This document shows, piece by piece, positions 53,317 to 62,374 of a stretch of 64,000 nucleotides of DNA. Position numbers and translations under genes: made by a program. The notes under the pieces were generated by a model. The model worked only from the letters and a program-made list of their open reading frames with translations. It was not told the DNA's origin and made no database searches. The number at the start of each line of letters is the position of its first letter. The first letter of the stretch is position 1. Origin of the DNA: Ignavibacteriales bacterium (lineage in GTDB: Bacteria; Bacteroidota; Ignavibacteria; Ignavibacteriales; Ignavibacteriaceae); the NCBI GenBank assembly GCA_016707585.1, contig JADJHL010000003.1:1-64000 (forward strand), read 5' to 3'.

Positions 53317-54294
53317 ATGAAATATTTAGTTACAATAATATTAATTGTTTTTTCTTTTTCAGAAATAAAACCGCAATTATTTCCTGTGCTTGGTGGTCAG
53401 CGTGCCGGAATTTCTACTGCGCAATTTTTAAAAATTGGTGTCGGTGGCAGAGCAACTGCAATGGGTGATGCTTTTGTAGCAATTGCAAATGATGTTTCTG
53501 CCTTGTATTGGAATCCTGCTGGTCTCTCTCAATTTTCAGAAAATCAGGTAATGTTTTCTCACAATCAGTGGGTTGTAGATATTAACCACGATTTTGTTGG
53601 TGCTGTTTATCATCTTGATGACGCAAATACATTCGGAGTTTCTTTAACTTCACTTTCAATGGATGAAATGAAAGTTACAACCGAGTACGCCCCATTTGGA
53701 ACAGGTGAGTATTTTGGATTTAGTGATTTTGGATTAGCTGTTTCATATTCAAGAAAGATGACTGAGCAATTTAGTTTTGGCGGAACAGTTAGATACATTG
53801 AAGAAACTTTAGATGTTCTGAAAATGCGCGGAGTAATGATTGACTTAGGTACTTATTATTGGACTGGTTTAGGATCAACAAGATTTGCTGTTGCAGTTAC
53901 AAATTTTGGTAATGATTTGGCCCCAGATGGTGAAGTTGTTTTAGTAGGGAACAGAACAAAATCCAACTGGCAATCGTTTTCACCACCAACAATGTTTAGA
54001 ATAGGATTTGCACTTGAACCTTATGAAGATGATCAACACAAATTTACTACTTCAATTCAATTAAACCATCCAAATGATAACAGTGAAAATTTATCGCTTG
54101 GTTTAGAATATGTTTGGAATAAAATGTTTTTTGCTCGTGGTGGTTACAAAGTAAATGTTGAAGAACAAAATTACTCATTTGGTGCTGGTGTAAACGTACC
54201 CATTAGCATTGCAAACGTAAGTGTTGATTATGCGTTTGCTAATTTTACTCGACTTGGATCTGCACATAGATTCTCAATTACATTAGGCTTATGA
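53317..54294 (+). CDS. PorV/PorQ-family outer-membrane protein
   Basis: Product of 325 residues. A signal peptide is followed by the family block AQFLKIGVGGRATAMGDAFVAIANDVSALYWNPAGLSQ, seen in PorV (LptO) and PorQ and in the wider UPF0164 group. The rest is a FadL-like barrel ending in Leu (SITLGL). In T9SS, PorV carries folded cargo from the translocon to the attachment complex. Here it sits between a TonB receptor and T9SS-sorted genes, so it may be a dedicated shuttle or a barrel partner. Several paralogues are usual in one genome, so it need not be the main PorV. Confidence 0.82.
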   Translation: MKYLVTIILIVFSFSEIKPQLFPVLGGQRAGISTAQFLKIGVGGRATAMGDAFVAIANDVSALYWNPAGLSQFSENQVMFSHNQWVVDINHDFVGAVYHLDDANTFGVSLTSLSMDEMKVTTEYAPFGTGEYFGFSDFGLAVSYSRKMTEQFSFGGTVRYIEETLDVLKMRGVMIDLGTYYWTGLGSTRFAVAVTNFGNDLAPDGEVVLVGNRTKSNWQSFSPPTMFRIGFALEPYEDDQHKFTTSIQLNHPNDNSENLSLGLEYVWNKMFFARGGYKVNVEEQNYSFGAGVNVPISIANVSVDYAFANFTRLGSAHRFSITLGL

Positions 54295-55373
54295 TTAAAA
54301 GTAAAACACTTAAATATATTTTAACATTATTAGTTATAACTTTAACTTTTTCTTGTAATGAAAAATTTGATATAACTCAATTTGATACTAATGAACCTGG
54401 TAATATTGGCGGGGATACAATTTATGTAAAATTAAATCCTGATTGGAATGGATTTAATCATCCAGAAGATATCTCAGTTGGTAAAGAACCATTAATATAT
54501 GTTGCCGATACGGATAATGATAGAATTGTAATGCTTAATCTTAATGGGGATATTCTTGGAGTAAGATCAATTAAGCATCCTGTTGCAATTGCTCAGGATT
54601 ACAGACTAAACTTAGTTGTGTGTGGAGAGTTTGATACATTAGGACAAACTTTTAGTGCAGTTTATAAAATTGATTTAGTTTCCTCAAATCATCAAATAGA
54701 AACAGCGCCAATGGTTAGATTACTTCCACGACCAGATGATTTAAATACTCCTTTAAGAAAATACACCGGAGTTTGTACATTTTATGATAACTCGTTTTAT
54801 GTTTCAAGAACTGGTCCTAATAACACAAGCATATACGATCCTGATAACTCTATTTTAATTTTTAATCCAAAGAATAATTCTTCTGGAGATACATTAATTG
54901 GTAGAGTCCCAAATATATCGCCAACGAGTGCAGGCTTAGTTTCAGCTTATCAAATCAGTTCGCTTGCTTCATTTAATAAACGTAATATTGATATTGTTGT
55001 TACATTAACAGGAGCCAATAGTTTTAAAACACAATGGTGGAATTATATTATTACACCAATCGATGAAAAATACCAGAGTGCATTCTCACCTAGAGATGGT
55101 GTTGCATTTGCACAACCAAATATTTTTATCAGACCGGAAGGTTGTACAGTTGATGTTAGTGGTAATATTTATGTAGCTGATGCTGGAAACGAAACAGATA
55201 GTAGTGGTTATATTTATAAATTTAATTCTCTTGGAGATAAATTAATTGAATTTGGTGGATCATCGGTTTTTTGTTGGCCATACTCGGTGGCTCATTTTAA
55301 TAAAATCCTTTATGTAGCTGATAGAGGAAATAACAGGATTTTAAGATTTCAATTATCAACGGATACACAATGA
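54291..55373 (+). CDS. NHL/beta-propeller-like lipoprotein
   Basis: Product of 360 residues, start overlapping the PorV/PorQ-type gene by four bases. The signal peptide ends in a lipobox TFSC followed by NEKFD. The body contains repeated NHL-type blades: FNHPEDISVGKEPLIYVAD, NDRIVMLNLNG, RPEGCTVDVSGNIYVADAGN and VAHFNKILYVADRGNNRILRF. Such six-bladed propellers bind proteins, sugars or nucleic acids. It is probably anchored to the outer membrane next to the TonB receptor made from the same transcript. The next gene again overlaps by four bases. Confidence 0.78.
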   Translation: MIKSKTLKYILTLLVITLTFSCNEKFDITQFDTNEPGNIGGDTIYVKLNPDWNGFNHPEDISVGKEPLIYVADTDNDRIVMLNLNGDILGVRSIKHPVAIAQDYRLNLVVCGEFDTLGQTFSAVYKIDLVSSNHQIETAPMVRLLPRPDDLNTPLRKYTGVCTFYDNSFYVSRTGPNNTSIYDPDNSILIFNPKNNSSGDTLIGRVPNISPTSAGLVSAYQISSLASFNKRNIDIVVTLTGANSFKTQWWNYIITPIDEKYQSAFSPRDGVAFAQPNIFIRPEGCTVDVSGNIYVADAGNETDSSGYIYKFNSLGDKLIEFGGSSVFCWPYSVAHFNKILYVADRGNNRILRFQLSTDTQ

Positions 55374-57685
55374 CATATTTAAAAATATTTATTTTCATTT
55401 TGCTTACTACCGCAGCATTTTCTCAAACTGTTGTCCCAATTTCCGAAATGAGAGTTAATGATGCTAACGGAATTCCAGTCGGACTCAATCAGATTTACAC
55501 AATTTCCGGAATTGTTACTTCTTCAAATCAGATTGGAACTGCTGGTCCAGCGACCATTCAAGATATAACAGGCGGAATGGCAATTTATGGTTCAGCCTTT
55601 GCGGGACAAGTTGCAATTGGTGATTCCGTTACTGTAACTGGTACTTTAACACATTACAATGGTTTAGCTGAAGTCAGTGCAACCATATCAGGATTTTCTT
55701 TCGTAAATCATTCATCAGGAAATTATTTTGATACTACAATTGTTACCTTATCTCAAATCGCAAATCAACAGTGGAGTGGATTTGAAGAATTTGAAAGTAG
55801 ATTAATTCGAATAAATAATGTAACGATTAGTGGTGGCACTGGTGTTTTTGTAGGTAATACTAATTATAATTTAACTGATGCGTCAACTACTCTAACACAA
55901 GGATTAAGAATTGATTCTGATGTTTCTTCTATTGTAGGTACAACAACACCAACAAGTCCAGTTGATTTAATTGGTGTATTAGCACAATATGATAATGCCG
56001 CACCTTATAGTTCTGGTTATCAGCTAATGCCCAGATTTGTTTTTGATATCATTGATGATGGATCTCCTTTAATATTAAATCCAATTATTGCAGCAAATAT
56101 CGATACAAGTTCATTTACTGTTTATTTTAATACAGCACGTAATGGAAATAGCCAGATAAAATATGGATTAACAACTGCTCTTGAGTTAGATTCAGTTGTT
56201 ATTGATGATGATACAACTTATCACATTGTACCAGTTACAGGTTTAAACGAAGTTACCCATTATTATTATCGTGCATACTCAACAAATGAAAATGGAACAA
56301 GTGTTGGTGCTTTACAAAGTATTACTACTGCTTCTTCAGATCCAACTGTTGGTGCAATAAATGTGTATTTTAATTTTTCAGTTGATACAACTGTAACAAT
56401 CCCGGGCAATAAAGCTTCTGGTAATGTAAGCTTTGAACAAAAACTTATTGAAAGAATTAATACTTCAAATTATTCAATCGATTTAGCCCTGTATAGTTTT
56501 TTTGGAATGCCTAATATTGCAAGTGCAATTGTTGCCGCAAAAAATCGCGGAGTTAAAGTTCGTGTTGTTTACGATAATCGAACAACTCAAAATAGTATGC
56601 AAACACTTATCGATGCCGGGATTCCGGTACTCAAAAGAACTGCTAGTCTAGATGGAATTATGCACAATAAGTTTTTCATATTTGATGGCAGAGATTCTAA
56701 TCCAGTAAATGATTGGATATGGACTGGTTCCTGGAATGTTACTTCAACTGAAATTAACTGGAAGAATAATGTTGTTGAAATAAATGATGCTGGTTTAGCT
56801 AATGCTTATACAACAGAATTTCAAGAAATGTGGGGAAGTTCAACCGAAATACCAAATTCAACATTAGCAAAATTTGGAAGTCAGAAAACAGATAATACAA
56901 CTCACTTTTTTACAATTGGTGGAAAAGATGTAAGATTGTATTTCAGCCCTTCTGATGGTACAAATTCAAAAATATTGAGTGAGATTAATTCATCTCAACA
57001 TAATATTTATTTTGCTCAGTATGCTTTTACAAGATCTGATCTTGCTAACGGATTAAATCAAAAATATGTGGGTGGAGTAACTGATATTCGTGGAGTGATT
57101 GATCAAGCAAACACTTCAGGTTCTCAATATACATTCTTAGATACTTTTGTAGATTTATTTACTGCAACTGATGCAACTCAACATCATAAATATGCAATTT
57201 TTGATCCATCGTATTCTGAAAGTAATCCAACTGTTTTAACTGGATCTCATAACTGGTCTAACGCTGCAGATCAGGATAATGATGAAAATACACTTATCAT
57301 CAATGATGTTTACATTGCAAATAAATATATGCAGGAGTTTAAGAAAAGATATAATGAAGCAGGTGGAACAAGTACATTCATAATCCCGGTTACGGATGTT
57401 GATGATTTTAATATTACTGAATTTGACTATCAATTATTTCAAAATTATCCAAACCCATTTAATCCTGTTACAACAATAAGATTCGAAATTCCGAAATCCC
57501 AAAGAATAAGATTAAGTGTTTTCGATATTTTAGGCAGGGAAGTAAAAGTTATGTATGATGATGTTGCACCTGCAGGAATTGTTACTGTGGATTTTACGGC
57601 TGGCAATTTAGCAAGTGGAATGTACGTTTATCAGTTAAAAACGGCAGATTTTTCAGTTTCTAAAAAGATGGTTTTACTAAAGTAA
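55370..57685 (+). CDS. T9SS-sorted surface protein with OB-fold and phospholipase D-like nuclease domain
   Basis: Product of 771 residues, coupled to the previous gene by ATGA. After the signal peptide (ends FSQT): an OB-fold-like domain (about 25-220, YTISGIVTSSNQIGTAGPATI), an FN3-like unit (about 240-325), then a phospholipase D-like domain with two intact HKD motifs, HNKFFIFD near residue 430 followed by TGSWN, and HHKYAIFD near residue 604 followed by TGSHNW. The last 85 residues are a type A sorting domain (QNYPNPFNPVTTIRF, ending SKKMVLLK). PLD-fold enzymes cleave phosphodiesters in DNA, RNA or lipids; the OB fold favours nucleic acid. It is likely an exported surface enzyme. Confidence 0.85.
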   Translation: MTYLKIFIFILLTTAAFSQTVVPISEMRVNDANGIPVGLNQIYTISGIVTSSNQIGTAGPATIQDITGGMAIYGSAFAGQVAIGDSVTVTGTLTHYNGLAEVSATISGFSFVNHSSGNYFDTTIVTLSQIANQQWSGFEEFESRLIRINNVTISGGTGVFVGNTNYNLTDASTTLTQGLRIDSDVSSIVGTTTPTSPVDLIGVLAQYDNAAPYSSGYQLMPRFVFDIIDDGSPLILNPIIAANIDTSSFTVYFNTARNGNSQIKYGLTTALELDSVVIDDDTTYHIVPVTGLNEVTHYYYRAYSTNENGTSVGALQSITTASSDPTVGAINVYFNFSVDTTVTIPGNKASGNVSFEQKLIERINTSNYSIDLALYSFFGMPNIASAIVAAKNRGVKVRVVYDNRTTQNSMQTLIDAGIPVLKRTASLDGIMHNKFFIFDGRDSNPVNDWIWTGSWNVTSTEINWKNNVVEINDAGLANAYTTEFQEMWGSSTEIPNSTLAKFGSQKTDNTTHFFTIGGKDVRLYFSPSDGTNSKILSEINSSQHNIYFAQYAFTRSDLANGLNQKYVGGVTDIRGVIDQANTSGSQYTFLDTFVDLFTATDATQHHKYAIFDPSYSESNPTVLTGSHNWSNAADQDNDENTLIINDVYIANKYMQEFKKRYNEAGGTSTFIIPVTDVDDFNITEFDYQLFQNYPNPFNPVTTIRFEIPKSQRIRLSVFDILGREVKVMYDDVAPAGIVTVDFTAGNLASGMYVYQLKTADFSVSKKMVLLK

Positions 57686-57759
57686 TTACTTAAATATTTG
57701 TAAAAAAAAGGCTCTTTGTCTAAATTTAACCCTCAAAATTTAACTAAGAAGGTAAAAGA

Positions 57760-59172
57760 ATGAGTGAGATAAAAGGTAAAATAATTCAGATTATCGGACC
57801 TGTTGTAGATATTGAATTTGATGGAACACATCTGCCCAAGATTTATAATGCAATTAGAATCCCAAGAACTTCTACAGAAGGTAAAGTTGAAGAATTAATT
57901 GTTGAAGTTCAACAACATCTTGGTGAAAATAGAGTTAGATCAGTTGCTATGGATTCCACAGATGGTTTAGTACGAGGAATGGATGTGTTTGATACTGGAA
58001 AACCAATCTCAGTTCCTGTAGGCCCTGCTACACTTGGCAGGTTGATAAATGTTATTGGTGATGGAATTGACGGTCTTGGTGAAATTAAAGCAGAAAAAAG
58101 ATACCCAATTCATCGTCCTGCTCCTGCATTTAAGAATCTTATAACAACTGCACAAATGTTTGAAACAGGACTTAAAGTTGTTGATTTGATGGAACCATAT
58201 AGTAAAGGCGGAAAAACTGGTTTATTTGGTGGAGCCGGAGTTGGTAAAACAGTTATAATTCAAGAGTTAATAAACAATATTGCAAAACAGCACGGTGGAT
58301 ATTCTGTATTTGCCGGAGTTGGTGAAAGAACTCGTGAGGGAAATGATCTCTGGCGTGAGATGAAAGAGTCTGGTGTTATTGATAAAACTGCATTAGTATT
58401 TGGTCAGATGAATGAACCTCCAGGAGCAAGACTACGTGTTGCTTTAACAGGCCTAACAATTGCAGAATATTTTAGAGATGAAGAAGGAAGAGACGTACTT
58501 TTATTTATTGATAACATTTTCCGTTTTACACAAGCTGGATCTGAAGTTTCAGCTTTATTAGGTAGAATGCCTTCTGCGGTTGGTTATCAACCAAACTTAG
58601 CGACTGAAATGGGTGCTCTTCAAGAAAGAATTACTTCAACTGATAAAGGCTCTATCACATCAGTTCAGGCTATCTACGTTCCTGCAGATGATTTAACTGA
58701 TCCTGCACCTGCTGCTGCTTTTGCACACCTTGATGCTACAACAGTATTAAGCCGTCAGATTTCAGAGCTTGGAATTTATCCTGCAGTTGATCCTCTTGAA
58801 TCAACTTCAAGAATTCTTGAACCAGGAATTTTAGGACAGGAACACTACGATGTTGCAAAAAATTGTAAAGAAATTCTACAACATTATAAAGATCTGCAAG
58901 ATATTATAAATATACTTGGTATGGATGAACTTTCTGATGATGATAAAATTGTTGTAAGACGGGCAAGAAGAATCCAAAGATTCTTCAGTCAGCCATTCCA
59001 CGTAGCTGAAGCATTTACAGGCAAAGCAGGTAAGTATGTTAAGTTAGAAGATACAATTCGCGGTTTTAAAGGAATTATTGATGGTAAGTATGACGATTTA
59101 CCAGAATCAGCGTTTATGTATGTAGGTGTGATTGAAGAAGCAGTTGAAAATGCTAAAAAGATGATGGCTTAA
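57760..59172 (+). CDS. atpD: ATP synthase F1 beta subunit
   Basis: Product of 470 residues. It has the Walker A GGAGVGKT, the catalytic-glutamate segment GVGERTREGNDL, Walker B LLFIDNIFRF, and the QAGSEVSALLGRMPSAVGYQ signature. It forms the catalytic sites of the rotary ATP synthase on the cytoplasmic face of the inner membrane. AAGAAGG precedes the ATG. It is followed two bases later by atpC; the other subunits are not nearby, as is usual for Chlorobi/Ignavibacteria-type genomes where atpDC stands alone. Confidence 0.97.
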   Translation: MSEIKGKIIQIIGPVVDIEFDGTHLPKIYNAIRIPRTSTEGKVEELIVEVQQHLGENRVRSVAMDSTDGLVRGMDVFDTGKPISVPVGPATLGRLINVIGDGIDGLGEIKAEKRYPIHRPAPAFKNLITTAQMFETGLKVVDLMEPYSKGGKTGLFGGAGVGKTVIIQELINNIAKQHGGYSVFAGVGERTREGNDLWREMKESGVIDKTALVFGQMNEPPGARLRVALTGLTIAEYFRDEEGRDVLLFIDNIFRFTQAGSEVSALLGRMPSAVGYQPNLATEMGALQERITSTDKGSITSVQAIYVPADDLTDPAPAAAFAHLDATTVLSRQISELGIYPAVDPLESTSRILEPGILGQEHYDVAKNCKEILQHYKDLQDIINILGMDELSDDDKIVVRRARRIQRFFSQPFHVAEAFTGKAGKYVKLEDTIRGFKGIIDGKYDDLPESAFMYVGVIEEAVENAKKMMA

Positions 59173-59174
59173 TA

Positions 59175-59582
59175 ATGTCAGAATTAAATTTAGAAATAGT
59201 TACTCCATCAAAATCTGCTTTTAGTGGTGAGATAAAATCTATAACTGTTCCTGGAACAAAAGGAAGATTTCAGATATTGAAAAATCACGCACCAATAATA
59301 AGTATGTTTGATATTGGAATGATTAAAGTTGAATTGCCTGATGGAAAATCAGATCATTATGCAACTGCTGGCGGAACAATTGAGGTGCTGGATAACAAAG
59401 TTCTGGTTTTAGCTGATTCAATTGAGCAAGTTTCAGAAATTGATGAAGAACGAGCTTTAAAAGCCAAACAAAGAGCGGAAGAAAGATTAATTGAAAAGAA
59501 AAGTGATCTGAACATTTCAAGAGCCCAAATTGCTTTAGCTAGAGCACTTAACAGAATTCAAGTTAAAGAAAAATATAATTAG
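59175..59582 (+). CDS. atpC: ATP synthase F1 epsilon subunit
   Basis: Product of 135 residues. The N-terminal beta-sandwich (LEIVTPSKSAFSGEIKSITVPG, GRFQILKNHAPIISM) and the C-terminal helical hairpin (EERALKAKQRAEERLIEKKS) match the family. It links the catalytic head to the central rotor and regulates activity. It starts two bases after atpD and is followed by a strong terminator, so atpDC is a two-gene transcript. Confidence 0.95.
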   Translation: MSELNLEIVTPSKSAFSGEIKSITVPGTKGRFQILKNHAPIISMFDIGMIKVELPDGKSDHYATAGGTIEVLDNKVLVLADSIEQVSEIDEERALKAKQRAEERLIEKKSDLNISRAQIALARALNRIQVKEKYN

Positions 59583-59609
59583 AGTTTTTAATAAAACATA
59601 TTGAAATAA

Positions 59610-59636
59610 AAAAGCGAACAAAAGTTCGCTTTTTTT
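59610..59636. terminator. Terminator shared by atpC and the convergent LON-domain gene
   Basis: GCGAAC and GTTCGC, extended by A-T pairs, form the stem around an AAAA loop, with A-runs before and T-runs after. This works in both directions: it ends atpDC on the plus strand and the gene at 59635-60258 on the minus strand. Confidence 0.9.
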
Positions 59637-60258
59637 AATTTAAATAACCATCATTAACAATTATTTTTTTAATCAGATCAGCATTATTTACTTTTTCTTT
59701 TATCAAGTTAAAATAGTTGATTAAAAAATATAGACGTTCATTTTCACTTTTTAGTATTAGAAATTCATGTTGTTGTTCATAACTCATTCCAGATTTTTCG
59801 GCAATCTTATACGATTTTAATTTTGCAGATTTTAGATTGCTCCAAAATACTTCTTCCAGTTTATAATTTGCTAATTCAACAATCTCTTCAAAATCATTTT
59901 GCAGTTCATCAATTAGTTTTTCATCAACTACTTCATTTTCATCAAAGTATTTAAAAACATCTGCCATATAATAATCATCAGAATGTTTTGAAGTTGAATT
60001 GATTATAAATCTTTCTATTCCTGCAACAACAATATCTAATTCACCATTATCATAAGTCTTAATTACTTCTGATATTATAACATAAACACCAACATCAGAA
60101 ATTTTTTTATCAATCAATGAAATAATTCCAAATCCTGTATTACTATCCAAACATTTATTTAAAAGTTTTTTATATCTTTCTTCAAAAATGTGCAACGGAT
60201 ATTTTGATCCTGGAAAGACTACTAAGTTTAGTGGGAATATTGGGATTTTAAGCTGCAT
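59635..60258 (-). CDS. LON substrate-binding (N-terminal) domain protein
   Basis: Product of 207 residues with the LON-domain start LKIPIFPLNLVVFPGSKYPLHIFEERYKKL, GFGIISL and the helical C-terminal half. It lacks the ATPase and protease parts of Lon, so it is a free-standing PUA-like domain as found widely in bacteria. Its role is unknown; it may recognise unfolded or specific proteins. It is cytoplasmic. It is a single gene on the minus strand, sharing a two-way terminator with atpC. Confidence 0.85.
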   Translation of the reverse strand: MQLKIPIFPLNLVVFPGSKYPLHIFEERYKKLLNKCLDSNTGFGIISLIDKKISDVGVYVIISEVIKTYDNGELDIVVAGIERFIINSTSKHSDDYYMADVFKYFDENEVVDEKLIDELQNDFEEIVELANYKLEEVFWSNLKSAKLKSYKIAEKSGMSYEQQHEFLILKSENERLYFLINYFNLIKEKVNNADLIKKIIVNDGYLN

Positions 60259-60421
60259 AACTTTTGTTAAAATAGACTTTAAAAAGTAAAATAATATATA
60301 ATTAAATCAGATTTATTAAGAACTTAGAATAAAGATTAACGATTGCTGATTTTAAGATTAAAAATCCAAAATCCTCAATCGCAATCCTTGTTATTAAATT
60401 ATAATTATCCTAAAAATATTA

Positions 60422-61141
60422 TTAAGCTTTTGAATAAAGTTCGTTAACTTTATCCCAGTTAACAACATTCCACCAATTTTCAATGTATTCTGGTCTTCTG
60501 TTCTGATATTTTAGATAATATGCATGTTCCCAAACATCTAAACCTAATATTGGTAACCCCTTTACTTCAGCAACATCCATTAATGGATTATCCTGGTTTG
60601 GAGTCGAACTAACAACTAATTTACCATCCTGTAAAACTAACCATGCCCAACCAGAACCAAATCTTGTTGTTGCTGCACTGTTAAATTTATTTTTTAATTC
60701 CTCAAATGAACCAAAAGTTGAAGTAATTGCTTCTGCAACTTTTCCGGTTGGATTTCCTCCACCATTTTGCTTCATCAATGTCCAGAATAAAGAATGATTC
60801 CAATGTCCACCACCATTATTTCTGACTGCAACAGGAAGTTTAGATATTGTGGAAAACATTTCTTCTAAAGATTTTCCTTCGTGTTCAGTTGATTCAATTG
60901 CTTTGTTAAGATTTGTAACATAAGCATTATGATGTTTTGTATAATGTATTTCCATAGTCATTTTATCAATGTACGGTTCCAATGCGTCATAAGCGTATGG
61001 AATTGCGGGCAATTCAAATTTTGCCATTTTACTATTTCTCCTTATGTGTTTATTAAATTTATTTAAATGATTTTCAACTTTACCGATAACTGATATTGCT
61101 GGAACACTGCTAAGAGCATATAAAAATTTTCTTCTTTGCAT
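60422..61141 (-). CDS. Superoxide dismutase, Mn/Fe type, with possible alternative starts
   Basis: The frame encodes 239 residues, but an internal ATG at 61027 (before AKFELPAIPYAYDALEPY) has AAGGAG upstream and would give a normal cytoplasmic enzyme of 201 residues. The 38-residue extension starts QRRKFLYALSSVPAISVIG, resembling a twin-arginine signal without a clear cleavage site. Metal ligands are His in KHHNAY, His in GHWNHSLFW, and Asp and His in DVWEHAYYLKYQ. NQDNPLM has the Gln typical of Mn-type enzymes. It converts superoxide to peroxide and oxygen. It lies downstream of an IscA-type carrier and an Rrf2 regulator on the same strand. Confidence 0.88.
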   Translation of the reverse strand: MQRRKFLYALSSVPAISVIGKVENHLNKFNKHIRRNSKMAKFELPAIPYAYDALEPYIDKMTMEIHYTKHHNAYVTNLNKAIESTEHEGKSLEEMFSTISKLPVAVRNNGGGHWNHSLFWTLMKQNGGGNPTGKVAEAITSTFGSFEELKNKFNSAATTRFGSGWAWLVLQDGKLVVSSTPNQDNPLMDVAEVKGLPILGLDVWEHAYYLKYQNRRPEYIENWWNVVNWDKVNELYSKA

Positions 61142-61156
61142 ATTCAGTCACTTTAA

Positions 61157-61507
61157 TTATACACTAAACGATTCGCCACAGCCACAACTTTTAGTCGCGT
61201 TAGGATTATTAAATATAAATCCTTTGCCGTTTAATCCATCAGAAAAATCTAACTCAGTTCCACTTAAGTAAAAAAGACTTTTACCATCAATCACAAGCTT
61301 AACATTATCTTGCTGTATGATCGTATCGCCTTCACGAGTCTCCGGATCGAAACCTAGGCTATATGTTAAGCCGGAACATCCGCCACCTTTTACACCGATT
61401 CTTAAGCCGAATTCTCCAGCAATTTTATTCTCATCCATTATCTTTCGAATTTCTTTAACAGCTTTTTCAGTTATAGTTATTTCAGATTCTATTTGTGTGT
61501 TACTCAT
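61157..61507 (-). CDS. HesB/IscA/ErpA-family iron-sulfur carrier
   Basis: Product of 116 residues with the three family cysteines: Cys44 in GGGCSGLTYSLGF and Cys108 and Cys110 in SCGCGESF. It carries or delivers FeS clusters to target proteins in the cytoplasm. A GAGG site precedes the ATG. It lies 15 bases before the superoxide dismutase frame, and a small unknown and an Rrf2 regulator precede it. The group suggests a joint response to oxidative damage of FeS clusters. IscA and ErpA cannot be separated by sequence alone. Confidence 0.92.
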   Translation of the reverse strand: MSNTQIESEITITEKAVKEIRKIMDENKIAGEFGLRIGVKGGGCSGLTYSLGFDPETREGDTIIQQDNVKLVIDGKSLFYLSGTELDFSDGLNGKGFIFNNPNATKSCGCGESFSV

Positions 61508-61528
61508 TGCATACCTCTATTTTTAAAA

Positions 61529-61843
61529 TTAAAATGAAAATGGATCGCCTGGTTTTGCTGTTACAAACTCAGGATAATTTAATTTCCAACCCTGCAAACT
61601 GGTCCTTACAAAAATTCCTTGTGTTTCATAATAAGTAGAAAATTGATCAGACAGAATTATTAAATTGTTTTCGGTTAAATGAATACTTTTCTTTTCTAAA
61701 AAACTTTTTAATCCATATTGAAAATCTTTAGTGAAAAAGTTTGAATTATGGAAAAGAGGGAACTTAGCTTTTAGATAACTTAGAAAAATCTGATTTTCAT
61801 TTTTTAAGTCGTTAAACAGGTTTTGTATGTTAGGTTTACTCAT
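61529..61843 (-). CDS. Small cytoplasmic protein of unknown function
   Basis: Product of 104 residues with no signal peptide, membrane helix or cysteine. It appears alpha-helical at the N-terminus (NIQNLFNDLKNENQIFLSYL) and ends in a short beta-rich part with GWKLNYPEFVTAKPGD. No family is recognised. It stands between the Rrf2 regulator gene and the IscA-type gene, with gaps of 58 and 21 bases, all leftward, so it may belong to the same stress or FeS unit. The frame is supported by its compact position and sensible composition. Confidence 0.6.
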   Translation of the reverse strand: MSKPNIQNLFNDLKNENQIFLSYLKAKFPLFHNSNFFTKDFQYGLKSFLEKKSIHLTENNLIILSDQFSTYYETQGIFVRTSLQGWKLNYPEFVTAKPGDPFSF

Positions 61844-61901
61844 GATTGATCTTTATTTGTTAGTGTGTATATAGAAAAATTTAATTTATTCATTAATGTA
61901 A

Positions 61902-62309
61902 TCAAATAATATGAGCTAATTTAGTTTCATAAAATACTTTATCAATCTTTTTCTGAACTTCTGCAAGAGGATCTTTTATCTTACAACAATCTGAATGTGA
62001 ACATTCATTTTTGTTAGTATCGGTTTTTAGACAATTTGTAATTTGGAAATCTGGTTCAACTGACCGGATCAAATCTATTAATGAAATTTCTAATGGATTT
62101 TTCTTAAGTGTGTATCCACCTTTAACTCCTTGAAATGACACTGTTATATCGTTTCTAGTTAAACTTTGTAAAACCTTTGCTACCAGTTCAAAAGAAATTT
62201 GGTGTTGATCTGCTATTTCTTTTGCAGTTACTGCAGTTCCATGGTTTTTAATCGCCATATATCTTGCAGCCATTAAAGCGTATTCTGATTTTTTTGATAG
62301 TTTAAGCAT
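61902..62309 (-). CDS. Rrf2-family transcriptional regulator
   Basis: Product of 135 residues. The winged helix-turn-helix is evident (LSKKSEYALMAARYMA, TAKEIADQHQISFELVAKVLQSL, GVKGGYTLKK). The effector region holds Cys93, Cys103, Cys108 and Cys109 (NCLKTDTNKNECSHSDCC), placed like the three FeS-ligating cysteines of IscR. It may therefore sense FeS status or nitrosative and oxidative stress. The IscA-type carrier and superoxide dismutase genes lie directly downstream on the same strand and are likely targets. NuoN is encoded 65 bases upstream. Confidence 0.88.
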   Translation of the reverse strand: MLKLSKKSEYALMAARYMAIKNHGTAVTAKEIADQHQISFELVAKVLQSLTRNDITVSFQGVKGGYTLKKNPLEISLIDLIRSVEPDFQITNCLKTDTNKNECSHSDCCKIKDPLAEVQKKIDKVFYETKLAHII

Positions 62310-62374
62310 AAATAAGACTAAATTAGTCTGGTATAAACTTAAAAGAATAAGCTTAAAAATCCAAACCAGTGTGA

